Shown piece by piece: positions 23,849-36,200 of a stretch of 64,000 nucleotides of DNA; position 1 is the first letter of the stretch; each line of letters opens with the position of its first letter. This DNA is from Blastomyces gilchristii SLH14081 (taxonomy: Eukaryota; Ascomycota; Eurotiomycetes; Onygenales; Ajellomycetaceae). Both the position numbers and the translations under genes were made by a program. Below the pieces are notes generated by a model, which was given only the letters and a program-made list of their open reading frames with translations, made no database searches and was not told where the DNA came from. The stretch lies in the NCBI RefSeq assembly GCF_000003855.2, contig NW_003101681.1:5580405-5644404 (forward strand), in the 5' to 3' direction.

Positions 23849-25154
23849 CTCTGAAGTCTTACATATCTGAATAATGCAAGAGATGCATGATTTGTATATA
23901 ACTGATCACTCAAATTGTGAATAATTGTACTGAATAATCTCTTGAGAGTTCTACTAATCTGAGATATCAAACAGTATCAGATATTTTGTTTGAAACTGTA
24001 ACTGTTGTTCTTTCATTATCTTATAGAAGAACTGTAGAAAAGATCTACTGAAATTACTTAATATCTCTGATAGAATCTGATGAGATGTAGTAATTGACTT
24101 CACTGTTAATCTCTCTGAGAGCAAGAATTATAAGAATGTCCTGGTCATTGTGAACTGATTAAGTAAAGATATAATATTGAAATCTTCTAATAAGATGAAT
24201 ACTGAACAAGTTACTGAAGCTTTTCTATAAAGCTCATTCTATCAAAGGCATGAATTATCAAGATCTATAGTATCAGCTCAGAGCTGTCAATTCATGAGCA
24301 CTCTCTGAATAAGAATCTGTCAACTTCTCAATATTATATACTATTTATCAACTGTCTATCACTCTGAGACTGATAATGCATCAGAACAGACAATTCAGAC
24401 TATAAAGAATTATCTTTATAAGTTCTGTAATCACTTATAAGATAATTGATATAATCTTCTTCTACATACAGAGATTGCTATTAATGACTGAGATGCTGTT
24501 TTAACAGATATAAGCTCATTCTTTCTTACACATGATTATCATATGAAAGTATAGAATCTTCTAGAAATCACACATTTCACATTGAACCTCTGCAGTTCAA
24601 TTCAGATCACTAATAATATAGTAACAAACCTCTGAGATGTCTGTGACTGAGCAGAGGCCTTCATGACAACTGTGAAACAAGATCAAGAGAATCAAATTAA
24701 TGTTCACTGAGATCTCACTGAGCAATATAAGATAGAAGACTTGATATAATTGAATCTCAAGAATATCCAGATCATATGTTCATCTCATACACTGAATTAT
24801 CATCATATCAAGTATAAAGTAATAGAAGTTCTAGATAGTTATAACTACTGTCTTGATATATTACTAGAGATTCACAATGTCTTTCATATGAGCTTGCTTC
24901 ATTGTGCTATCATCAATCTGTTCTCTTCTCAACTGATTTCTGACTGACAGCTGCCAGGGATCATAGAAGAAGATAATGAACTTGAATAAGAGATTGAAGA
25001 TATTCTTAATAAGAGATTTCACAGCTGCAGCTGATAATATCTTATAAAATAAGTCAGTTATAATTATCTGACCTGAACTCTGAGTTTCATATTATCTGAG
25101 ACTGCAGTTCTTGACTGATGAAAACTATGCATAATTAGAGAAGAGAGAGGCTAA
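23849..25154 (+). pseudogene. GypA1 pol, second part (integrase-chromodomain)
   Basis: Continues pol after the LINE. The integrase zinc-binding region is near 23860-24010 (conserved H...H and a C-X-C-N-x-C remnant). The catalytic core covers about 24080-24560: the first Asp in V-V-I-D-F-T-V-N-L, the second Asp replaced by Ala (V-S-A-Q-S-C-Q-F, near 24270), and the Glu in Y-H-S-E-T-D-N-A-S-E-Q. A GPY/F-like tail follows to about 24940. A final I-E-E-D-N-E-L...Y-L-I-K-W-V-S-Y (24958-25060) resembles a chromodomain, which in chromoviruses steers integration to heterochromatin. The C-terminus runs into the purine-rich tract and 3' LTR. Confidence 0.85.
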
Positions 25155-25447
25155 TATAGTAAGCTGTGCTCAATCATTATATAGACAATTTCTTTACACT
25201 TCATAGATTCCGCTGAAAGCTCTGATTCTCAGTCATTCTCAATTACTAATTCTCAGCTGAAAAACTCACAGAATTTCTTTTCTTCAGCTCTGAAGCTCCA
25301 CCGCGTACACACTGTGTATGTGTATAAATATTCACTTCAATCACTGATTCTCACACTTTCTCTTTCTTTTCCTTCTTTAACATTTTTCACTTTGTTATAT
25401 AAGATCTATATATATTATACCGATCTATTCGGCGTAGGCCTCTTATA
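25155..25447 (+). repeat. GypA1 3' LTR
   Basis: 293 bp, direct repeat of 12047-12331, with ends degraded by transitions to TATAG...TTATA. The TATA motif is kept. The two LTRs differ at many positions, nearly all C-to-T or G-to-A, so their divergence reflects RIP rather than age alone. Confidence 0.9.
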
Positions 25448-27167
25448 TATAAGTATTAATATTTTTTTTCAATATTGATATTTATAATATTAATATATTT
25501 TTAAGAATCTTATCTGATAAGATAATTTGATAATACTCTCTTTCATAATATTAATATATTTTAAGAAATATAATAGAGATTAATCAAGATTGTTTATTTA
25601 CTTTTATATATTAATAATATATAATCTGAGTTAGTACTAAAATTATAACTAAGCTAGCTAAGAAAGAAGATTATTTTCTCTTATAATAATTTTTCTTATA
25701 TATATCAGTGATCAGTTATTATCTTTATTAAAAATAAATTATTATCTTTTTTAAATCTTTATTATATTTTCTGAGTTTACTTCTTTTACTTATTTCACTT
25801 CTATTGAAGATTCACAAACTCTTTAAGAAATCACTGTAAATTACAAAGTCTATATTATTTATAATTCAATACAGAATGCTTTCTTTCAATGATAATAAAT
25901 AATTACTTCATTCTTCATATCTGATTCTAGGTCATGAAATTTATGAAAAACTCACTATAAATATTGAGATGAACTATGAAATAATTATTAATAGATTATA
26001 TTATAGATTACTAAAGAATCATCTCTTTACTATAATTACTGCAACTTTATTCAGAAATATTCATTATAAACTGATTATAACTCTGAAGAAATTTTCTAAC
26101 ATCTGAAGTTATCAGAATACAGATAATAAAAGAAAAATAATCAGAAAATTACTACTGAGCTGATAAGATACTCTATCAGATAATGATTTTTAATAACACT
26201 AACTTATTAATTTGAAGAAAATTATATAAAAATAATTATATATCAGTACTCTGATTTCATAACTCTTATTTAATAACATTTATAAATAATTACTTTATAT
26301 ATATATATCTCTGAATCTTTCTCTTCAATTAATTGAAAACTCTGAATTTCAAACACTTCTTTAAATACTTAATTCAAATTTTCGTATTTCACATCAATTG
26401 TGTCTTCAGTTTAAACTTGAGATATACTACAAAGTTAATATATAATATTTAAAATCAGAGTTAAAGAATCATTGAAGAGTGTCTCTCACAGTGAATATAT
26501 AAACTAGTATAAATAATCTTACATTTATAAGAGTTATATGTTATTATATTAATAAGAACTGAACTTATTAAGAGATATTAATTGAATTTATATCATTGAT
26601 CAGTAGTCATACTGAAGATTATATAATAAAGATATTAATAACTGTGATTAAAAATAACTATTGAAATATTAGTCTGAGTCTTCTGATAATTATAACTGAT
26701 AATACTGTGAATAACTATAGTATGATAAAGAGCTTAAAGTAAAAATTAACTTTGTATTTTTGAAATAATAAATAAGATTATATTCTCTGTATTACTTATA
26801 TAATTTAACTTGTAATATAAAAACTGATAAAGAATCTTAATATTGAGATAAAGAATAATAAAATAACTGATTCTTAAGTTAAGAATAAGATAAAAGTAAT
26901 TACTTAAGTAACTTTTATATTCACTATGTAAAAGATAATATTTTTTAATAATAATTTTTAATATTATTTTTTAATAATACTTTTTAATAATACTACTGTT
27001 AATTTTGAATAGATTGACTAATACTTTAAATATCACAGATTTAAAATATTATTAATGTGATTTATATCTTCTTTAAATAATAATAATAATTTCATAATAT
27101 TTAATAAATAAATATATCAGTTATATCACTGAATATGACACAGAATATTAAAATATAGTAAAGTTTA
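25448..27167. other. Unassigned AT-rich DNA with a decayed reading frame
   Basis: No element border, LTR or known domain is recognised. On the plus strand, 25741-26190 keeps one frame mostly open: stops only at about 25843 and 25894, then none until 26104. The segment 25897-26106 reads as an ordinary-looking protein (GHEIYEKLTINIEMNYEIII...). From about 26470 to 26940 another stretch reads as protein across many TAA and TGA codons. The end (26935-27000) has short T/A-rich direct repeats. It could be an old host or captured gene, or a separate transposon. Confidence 0.4.
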
Positions 27168-27232
27168 TATAAGAGGTCTACGCTAAATATATCAGTATAA
27201 TATTTATAGATCTTATATAACAAAGTGAAAAA
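27168..27232 (-). repeat. GypA3 3' LTR, distal part (-)
   Basis: Reverse complement of the last ~65 bases of the GypA LTR (motifs AAGAGGTCTACG and ATATAACAAAGTG), running into the assembly gap. The rest of the same LTR appears at 33114-33179, so a GypA2 insertion probably split it. Confidence 0.85.
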
Positions 27233-27933
27233 NNNNNNNNNNNNNNNNNNNNNNNNNNNNNNNNNNNNNNNNNNNNNNNNNNNNNNNNNNNNNNNNNNNN
27301 NNNNNNNNNNNNNNNNNNNNNNNNNNNNNNNNNNNNNNNNNNNNNNNNNNNNNNNNNNNNNNNNNNNNNNNNNNNNNNNNNNNNNNNNNNNNNNNNNNNN
27401 NNNNNNNNNNNNNNNNNNNNNNNNNNNNNNNNNNNNNNNNNNNNNNNNNNNNNNNNNNNNNNNNNNNNNNNNNNNNNNNNNNNNNNNNNNNNNNNNNNNN
27501 NNNNNNNNNNNNNNNNNNNNNNNNNNNNNNNNNNNNNNNNNNNNNNNNNNNNNNNNNNNNNNNNNNNNNNNNNNNNNNNNNNNNNNNNNNNNNNNNNNNN
27601 NNNNNNNNNNNNNNNNNNNNNNNNNNNNNNNNNNNNNNNNNNNNNNNNNNNNNNNNNNNNNNNNNNNNNNNNNNNNNNNNNNNNNNNNNNNNNNNNNNNN
27701 NNNNNNNNNNNNNNNNNNNNNNNNNNNNNNNNNNNNNNNNNNNNNNNNNNNNNNNNNNNNNNNNNNNNNNNNNNNNNNNNNNNNNNNNNNNNNNNNNNNN
27801 NNNNNNNNNNNNNNNNNNNNNNNNNNNNNNNNNNNNNNNNNNNNNNNNNNNNNNNNNNNNNNNNNNNNNNNNNNNNNNNNNNNNNNNNNNNNNNNNNNNN
27901 NNNNNNNNNNNNNNNNNNNNNNNNNNNNNNNNN
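27233..27933. other. Assembly gap, 701 N
   Basis: Runs of N only. From the flanks the missing sequence should be the middle of the GypA3 LTR (about 170 bp), then the 5' LTR of GypA2 (about 330 bp) and most of its leader (about 230 bp), together close to 701. Confidence 0.99.
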
Positions 27934-28002
27934 GATATATGAGAATATGATTACACTTCTTCAGATTTCACAGATATCATACATTCAATAATTGATATAA
28001 TC

Positions 28003-29103
28003 ATGTCTAATGATAATATGAAACTCTCAAACATGAGCATAGACACAATATCACAGTGACTCTGAGTAATGTTGAAATTACAACAGTAATAGATAGCAGA
28101 TATGCATGCAACTTAACAACTTCAATATGAAGAAATTCAATGATTAACTCATATAATTTCAACATCTACAGAATTGAATACAAAAGCACTGAAAGAATAC
28201 TTAGATACTCTTACATACTTCAATACTTTCAATCTCACTCTCTACTTATTATGAAGAATGAAAATACTCATGAAACTGAGTATAGATGAAGATGCTATCA
28301 GTTCACTAATCAATCAAGATTGATATATTAATGAATGATTGAAAGATCATGTGAAACAAAAATTTCACTCATGAATGAAAGTATATGAATCAGTGTTGTG
28401 AACACCTGATAACATTATGAAACATCTTGATATTCTGTTTCAAGACACTGCTATGCAATAGAAAGTATTAGATTGATTATAGAGTGTCTGATAGAGAAAT
28501 ACTTCTCTTACAACATTTATCTCTGACTTCAATATCAAGATTATAGAAGCAGATGATCAATCTTGAGAGAATTGAATAAAGATTAATATACTCAAGAAGA
28601 CATTGACTTTTGAACTCTTACAGACTCTTGTAAGTGTAGATAAAGATCAGACTTATAAAGGCTTCTGCACACAGCTCTGAACATTGAATAACTGTCTTAT
28701 CAAGCTCAAGAGTATACAGAACAGTGATAGAAGACATTACACCTCAGTCACTCATACATCTGTATCAAAGAACAACAATGATGCAGATGTCATGAACTGA
28801 ATAGATTCAAATGTCTATACACAAGCAAGAGTTTTCACTGTTTGAACAGACTTTTAAGTTCCTGAGATCACTTCTGAAGAAGTCACTGATTAATATTAAT
28901 ATAAAGTATACATCAACTGTAACTGATCAGAACACATTACTTTCAACTGTTAATCAATCTATGTGTCTTCATACTCAAGAGAAAGATCAGTGTCTTCTTA
29001 TTCAAAGAATGAATCAGTGTCTGTTCACATCAATCACATTACATTAGAGAAAGGTTCAGAGAATAACTATGAGAATGTCTCAGTGAAACAGAGAAAAGAT
29101 TAG
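28003..29103 (+). pseudogene. GypA2 gag
   Basis: ATG 28003 to TAG 29101-29103, a multiple of three (366 codons), colinear with GypA1 gag. The sequence V-D-E-D-A-I-S-S-L-I-N-Q-D near 28285 is shared by all copies. The zinc-knuckle region (about 28900-28960) is C-T-S-T-V-T-like after mutation and has lost most ligands. Internal Trp positions are TGA. An out-of-frame run starting with ATG at 28811 lies inside this gene and is a shadow. Confidence 0.8.
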
Positions 29104-32100
29104 CTTCTGTTCAAATTCATAAACAGAAGCTTGAAGAGATCAGATGACAATAATTTGAAGAGAAGATAATAATAAATGCAATTCTTGTATCTACTGTAGT
29201 TGATAATATATATAATATGAAAGCCATGATAGACAGCAGTCTATGTCATTATACAATGATAAAATCTTCAGTTGTAAGACATCATAACCTTCAGTATATT
29301 CCTCTATCAAAACCTCAACTTCTTACAGAATTTGATAATTCAAAAGACATTTGTATCTGTTACATGATAAAGCTGATTATAGATGTGAGACAACATCAGT
29401 GTGAAGATGTCTATGCATATAAAGTTGATAATCTTGATTATAATTTTATGTTAGAACTTGTCTGATTATCTGAATAAGACATCTTATTGAACACTTGAAA
29501 CAGAAGCTTGATATTTTCTAATAATAATAGAGTTCATAAAGATAATATTCACAAGATCATGAATCTGACACAGATCTCTGTCAACACATACAAAATACTC
29601 TGAAAAAGAAGTCATTATCAAAATCACTGACAGAGTCACTGACAAGTTTGTCAATAGCAGAATTATATGTCAATCTATTCTGTTAGTCTGATCAATATTA
29701 AAAAGGCTCTAGAAAAGTTATCTCATGTTATAATAATAGATTCTTGTACAAAACTCTCTTAATAATATCATGAATATCTAGATATCTTCTGATAAGATAA
29801 TATTACAAACATACTTCTCTTACAAGATTCTGAAGTGAATCACAGTATCAAGTTAGAGAAAAAGAATGATAAGAATTCTGAACTGTCATGAGATTCTCTT
29901 TATAACATATTCTGAGATAAACTTCTTCTTCTTCAAAAGACACTCAATAATCTGTTGAATAAAGAATTTATACACATTAGTAACTCTTTCACTGCAGCCT
30001 CTATTCTCTTTGTAAAGAAATCAGGTGAAGAACTCTGATTCTGTGAGAACTACTGAGATCTGAACAGATTGACAAAGAAAGATTGATATTCTTTATCTCT
30101 TATCAATGAAACTCTAGCATGGATTAGATGAGCTTAATAATTTATAAAATTAAATATTATCACTGCATTTCATAAGATTCATATCATTAAAGAAGATGAA
30201 TAACTTACAGTATTCTAAACACATTATAATCTCTTTGAATAAATACTCACACTCTTTGAACTGACTAACATTCTCAGTATATTTCAGAAGTATATTAACT
30301 GAGTACTCTGAGATTTTCTTAATAAGTTTGTATCTGCTTATCTGAATGACATTCTCATCTTCACTGATGAATTCAGAAAAGAATATCAAGAATATGTGTG
30401 AAAGATATTACAATAGCTATGAGAAGCAGAACTATCAATAGATATTGATAAGTGTGATTTTGAAGTCAAGAGTATCAAGTATCTGAGTTTTATTATAGAA
30501 GCTGACAAGAGAATTTAAATGAATTCTGAGAAAGTCTCTGTCATTCTTGAATGAGAAGCTTCACATACTGTGAAAGATGTATAAAGCTTCATTGAATTTA
30601 CTAACTTCTATCAGCAATTTATACAAAACTTCTCAGATATCATAAGATCACTTACAGATCTCACTAAGAAAGACTTAGTATTTCAATGATCAGTGAATAC
30701 TGAAGCTGCACTTATACAGATGAAGAAGATATTTATTAATATCTCTCTACTGATAATATTTAATTCTGATTATAAGATAGTTATTGAAGCTGATTTCTCT
30801 GACTATGTGATAGAAGAAGTAATATTACAATATAATGATAAAGATGTTCTATAATTATACATCTTCATATCTAAGAAACTGAGTTCTGTTGAATACAATT
30901 ATAAGATCTATAATAAGAAACTTCTCACAATTATATACTGTCTAGAAGAATGAGACTCTGAACTCTGAAATATCTTCAAATTTGAGATAATCACAGATTA
31001 TAAGAATCTCAAATACTTTATAATAATCTGTAAACTCACTGAATAACAGATATAATAATCTGAGTTTCTAAGCTGCTTTCATTTTACAATACACTATCAT
31101 TCTGGCAGTCAGAACTCAATAATAGATGCTCTCTTATAACAAGAGCCAGATATATTATTCAATATAATAGATACTCACTGAATAAACTGAGAGCATCAGC
31201 TCTTGAATTTGAAGATACTAGTTAATTAAGATAAAACAGCTCACAGCATTATACATGCTTCTTCAATTAGAACTGATATCAATATCTTCACTTTCTCTGC
31301 ACTGAATAAACTGTGATATACAGCAGCTCAGACTGATGAACTTCTTCAGATTCTCACTAAAGCAGTATATTAAGAAGCACTCTGATTCTTCTCAGAACTA
31401 TGTATAAGAACTGATATCTCAGAATATTCAATCAATGATAATAATACTCTATAATTTCATAAACAATACTGAGTCTCTCACTCTGAATTCTTACACACTC
31501 AGATAATGTAAGAGATGTATAATTCATATATAACTGATCATCTGAGCTGTGAATAACTGTATAGAATAATCTTCTGAGAATTCTACTGATCTGAGATATT
31601 AAACAGTATCAGACACTTTGTCTGAAACTGTAATCACTGTTCTTCTATTATCTCATAAAAGAACTGTAGAAAAGATCTACTGAAATCACTTAATATCTCT
31701 GATAGAATCTAATATGATATAGTAATTGACTTCACTGTTAATCTATCTAAGAGTAAGAATTGTAGAAACATTCTAATCATTGTTAACTGACTAAGTAAAG
31801 ATGTAATATTGAAATCTTGTAATAAGATGAATACTGAACAAGTCATTGAAGTCTTCTTACAGAGTGTATTCTATTAAATGCATGAGTTACTAAGATCAAT
31901 AGTATTAAATCAGAGCTGTTAATTCATGAGTACTCTCTGAACAAGAATCTATCAAGTTCTCAAGATTATACACTGTCTGTCAACTGTCTATCACTCTGAG
32001 ATCAATAATGCATTAGAACAGATAATTCAGACTGTAAAGAATTATCTTTATAAGTTCTGTAATTACTTATAAGATGATTAATATAATCTTCTTCTACACA

Positions 32101-32780
32101 CAGAGATTGCTATCAATGATTGAAATACTATTTTAACAGATATAAGTCTGTTCTTTCTTACATATAAATATCATATAAAAGTGTTGAATCTTCTAAAGAT
32201 CATACAGTTCACACTGAACTCTCACAGTTCAATTCAGATCACTGATAATATAGTAACAAAGCTCTGAGATGTCTGTGACTGAGCAGAGGCCTTTATAACA
32301 ACTGTAAAACAAGATTAAGAAGATTAAATCAATATCTGACAAGATCTCACAGAGCAGTATAAGATAGAAGATCTTATATAATTAAATCTTAAGAACATAT
32401 GAATCACATGTTTATCTTGTACACTAGACTATCATCACATCAGATATAAAGTAATAGAAGTTCTAGATAGTTATAACTACTGTCTTAACACATCATCAGA
32501 GATTTATAATATATTTCACACAAGCTTGCTTCAATATGCTATCACTGATCTGTTCTCTTTTCAGCTGACTTCTGACTGACAATCACCAGACATTATAGAA
32601 GAAGATAATGAGCTTGAGTGAGAGATTGAAGATATTCTCAATGAGAGATTCTGCAGCTGTAACTGATAATATCTTGTGAAATGAGTCAGCTACAATCAAC
32701 TGATCTGAACTCTGAGTTTCATATTATCTGAAACAGTGATTCTTGACTGATGAGAACTGCTTCTGAAAAGAGAGGGCTAA
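29104..32780 (+). pseudogene. GypA2 pol (protease-RT-RNase H-integrase-chromodomain)
   Basis: In the -1 frame relative to gag; the frame already reads protein before the gag stop. The protease near 29217-29465 has K-A-M-I-D-S-S. The RT (about 29880-30560) has the box A-Y-L-N-D-I-L-I-F at about 30336-30362 (first Asp to Asn). RNase H is at about 30660-31130. The integrase (about 31480-32540) includes a core C-Q/Q-C-like remnant and Y-H-S-E-I-N-N-A-L-E-Q. The chromodomain-like tail is at about 32590-32700. TAA 32778-32780 sits directly before the 3' LTR and overlaps the purine-rich tract AAAAGAGAGGGCTAA. Length, about 1,230 codons, is normal for a chromovirus pol. Confidence 0.88.
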
Positions 32781-33113
32781 TGTAATGAGCTGCGCCTGAT
32801 TAATCATATAGACTATTTCATTACACTTCATAGATTCTTCCATTTCTGATCACTGATCCGCGGCTGCTATGAACGTGTATAGCATACACTCTGATTCTCA
32901 GCCATTTCTGATCACTGATCCTCGGCCGCTACAAACACGCGCATATTCTTCCACCTCGAAGCTCCACTGTGTACACTACCACATACATGTATAAATATTC
33001 ATCTCAATCACTGATTCTCACACTTTCTCTTTCTTTCCTTCTTTAACATTTTTATCTTTGTTGTATAAGACCTATTAATATAATACTGATCTATTCCGTG
33101 TAGACCTCTTACA
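32781..33113 (+). repeat. GypA2 3' LTR
   Basis: 333 bp, TGTAATGAGCTGCGCC...CTCTTACA. It is longer than the GypA1 LTRs because a ~40-70 bp unit containing GATCACTGATCC is duplicated (32848-32940). The TATA motif is present. Confidence 0.92.
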
Positions 33114-33179
33114 CTTTCAGTGAAATCTATGAAGTGTAATGAAATAGTCTATATGATTAATCAAGTGCAGTTCACCACA
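33114..33179 (-). repeat. GypA3 3' LTR, proximal part (-)
   Basis: Reverse complement of the first ~66 bases of the LTR (start TGTGGTGAACTGCACTTGATT). It is followed leftwards directly by the end of the GypA2 3' LTR. The adjoining purine-rich tract reads in reverse as CTTCTGAAAAAAAGAGGGTAA (33180-33200). Confidence 0.88.
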
Positions 33180-33200
33180 TTACCCTCTTTTTTTCAGAAG

Positions 33201-36200
33201 TGATATAGAGTTGTGAGTATGTAGTTCTTATTAATCAAGAGCTGCTTCTTTGAATAACACAGAGCTTGAAGTTCAGGTTGAGTGATTATAGCTGACTTAT
33301 TTCACAAGATATTATTAACTGCAGCTGCAGAGTCTCTTATTGAGAATATCTTCAATCTCTCACTCAAGTTCATTATCTTCTTCTATAATCTCTGATAACT
33401 GTCAATTGAAAGTCAGTTGAGAAGAGAACAGGTCAGTGATAGTATAGAAGAGCAAGCTAAAGTGAAAGACATTATAAATCTCTGATAGTGTGTCAAGATA
33501 GTAATTATGACTGTCTAAAACTTCTATCACTTTATAGTGAATATAATAGTAATTTAGTGTATGAGATAAGTATGTGATTTGTATATTCTTAAGATTCAAT
33601 TATATCAGATCTTCTATCTCATATTACTCAGCAGAATCTTGATAAACATTAGTTTAATCTTCTTAATTCTCTGTAGTACTTTTATTATTATTATTATTAT
33701 TATTATTCTTTCATTATACTCATATGCAAGCGGAGCTTATGATGAGTCCTTGCGTGATGTTAAATACAGGTTAAGTGTTGGTTATACAGGAGGAAATACA
33801 GGTGTTGAGACCACGCCAAGATAACAAGAACATAGGAAAATACAAAGGAGTGACAATTAGATACATGCAATAATAACTTCCCAGCCCAGGAACATAGAGC
33901 AATTCATTGAAGCAATTTGTACCCCTCTGTATTTATTAGGAACCTGAGGTGCTTGAGTTCCGGATTTAATGTATCCCCTGCGGGTTTCGAACCCATGCGC
34001 CTTGGTTTCCCACGCCAAGGTGCTACTGAGTGGCCGCATTAATCATTCAGCCACCGGGGCTCTGTGTAGTACTTGTCATGAAGGCTTCTGCTCAATCACA
34101 GGCATCTCAGAGCTTTATTACTATATTGTTAATAATCTGAATTGAACTGCAGAGATTTGATGTGAAATGTGTAATCTCTAGAAGATTCAATACCTTTATG
34201 TGATATCTATGTGTGAGGAAGATGAGCCTATATCTGTTGAAATGACATCTTGGTCATTAATAGTGACTTCAGTGTGTAGAAGAAGATTATATCAATTATC
34301 TTATAAGTAGTTATAGAACTTATAAAGGTAATTCTTTACAGTCTGAATTATCTATTTTGATGTATTATCAGTCTCAGAATGATAGATAGTTAATAAACAG
34401 CATATAATCTTGAGAACTTGACAGATTCTTGTTCAGAGAGTACTCATGAATTGATAGCTCTGATCTGATACTATAGATCTCAGTAATTCATGTATTTGAT
34501 AGAATGAGCTCTGTAGAAAAGCTTCAGTGACTTATTCAGTGTCAATCTTATCACAGAATTCTAATATAATATCTTTACTCAATCAGTCAATGATAATCAA
34601 AACATTCTTGTAATTCTTGCTCTCAGAGAGATTAATAGTGAAATCAATTACTATATCTTATCAGATTCTATTAGAAATATTGAGTGATTTCAGCAGGTCT
34701 TTTCTACAGTTCTTTTATAAGATGATGAAAGAATAATAATTACAGTTTCAGATAAAGTGTCTAATGCTGTTTAATATCTTAGATTAGTAAAATTCTTGAG
34801 AGATCATTTAATACAGTTATTTATAACCTGAATAATTAGTTATATACAAATCATACATCTCTTGCATTATCCGGGTGTGTAGAGATTCAGAATGAGAGAC
34901 TCAGCATTATTCACAGAATTGCAGAGTGTTATTATTATGAATTGAGCATTCTGAGATGTTGATTCTTATACATAGTTCTGGTGAGAATCAGAGTACTTCT
35001 TGATATACTGCTTCAGTGAGTACTTGAAGAAGTTCATTAGTTTGAGCTGTTATATGTTACAATTCATCTAGTGTAGGTTCAGAAGAAGTTGAGATATCAG
35101 TATCAGTGTTAGTTCAGAGAGAAAGTGTTCTAATTGAAGTAGTATATATAGTGTCATAAGTGATCTCATTGTGATCAACTAGTATTTTCAGCTCTAAGAG
35201 CTGATGCTCTCAGTTCATTCAGTGAGTATCTGTTACATTGAATAATATATCTTACTCTCATTATGAGAGAGTATCTGTCATTGAGTTCTGACTGCTGAGA
35301 GGGTAGTGTATCATGAAATGAAAATAGCTTAGTAGCTCAGATTATCACATCTGTCATTTAATAAGCTTGTAGGTGATAGTGAAGTGTTTGAGATTCTTAC
35401 AATTTGTAATTATCTCAAATTTGAAGACACTTCAGAGCTCAGAGTTTCATTCTTCTAGACAGTGTACAATTATAAGAAGTTTCTTGTCATATATCTCATA
35501 ATTGCATTCAGCAGGACTCAGTTTCTTAGATATGATTATGCATGATTATAAGAAATCTTTATCATCATATTATAATATAGCTTCTTCTGTGACATAGTCA
35601 GAGAAATCAGCTTCAATAACTGTCTTATAATCAGAATTAAATATTATCAGTAGAGAGATATTAATGAATATCTTCTTCATCAATATGAATATGACTTCAG
35701 TATTCACTAATCACTGAAATACTAAATTCTTATTAATGAGTTGTGTAAGTGATGTCACAATATCTGAGAAGTTTCATATAAATCACTAATAGAAGTTAGT
35801 AAATCTGATGAAGCTTTATACATCTTTCACAGTACATGAAGCTTTTCACTTAAGAATAGTGAAGATCTTCTCAGACTTCATTTAAATTCTCTTATCAACT
35901 TCTATGATAAAACCTAGATATTTTATACTCTTGACTTTGAAATCATACTTATCAATATCTATTAATAGTTCTGTCTCTTGTAATCATTGTAATACTCTCT
36001 GTATATATTCTTGATAATTCTTTCTGAATTCATCAGTGAAGATGAGAATGTTATCTAGATATACAGATATAAACTTATTAAGAAAATTTCAGAGTGCTCA
36101 GTTGATATACTTCTGAAATATACTGAGAGTATTAATCAGTTCAAAGAGTGTGACTACTCATTCAAAGAGACTATAATATGTTTGAAATGCTGTAAGTCAT

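Larger units (their letters stand above)
12047..25447 (+). mobile_element. GypA1: Ty3/gypsy chromovirus-like LTR retrotransposon, split by LINE copy 2
   Basis: Two LTRs in direct orientation (12047-12331 and 25155-25447) enclose gag, protease, RT, RNase H, integrase and a chromodomain-like tail. A full-length LINE (about 16160-23834) sits between RNase H and the integrase zinc-binding region. Without the LINE and one copy of its TSD the element is about 5.7 kb, close to GypA2. A purine-rich tract precedes the 3' LTR (about 25140-25152). The primer-binding site after 12331 is not recognisable. Flanking gataa/tataa is a possible 5 bp duplication. Every frame is broken by RIP-type stops. Confidence 0.93.
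27934..33113 (+). mobile_element. GypA2: gypsy element, 5' end in gap
   Basis: Gag, pol and 3' LTR of GypA, without any internal insertion, so it is the reference for the intact layout. The 5' LTR and most of the leader are hidden in the gap. It lies between two pieces of a minus-strand GypA LTR, which makes it the younger, nested element. Nonsense codons still break both genes. Confidence 0.92.

Noticed and set aside
25448..27167. A solo LTR or third GypA copy in the spacer
   Set aside because: No TGTAGCGGG or CTCTTACA-type ends and no gag or pol motif were found except the LTR end starting at 27168.
27225..27950. A 241-codon frame made mostly of X
   Set aside because: Produced by the run of N in the gap.
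28811..29047. Plus-strand frame MSIHKQEFSLFEQ...
   Set aside because: Out of frame with GypA gag, which is colinear in four copies over this stretch; it is a shadow.
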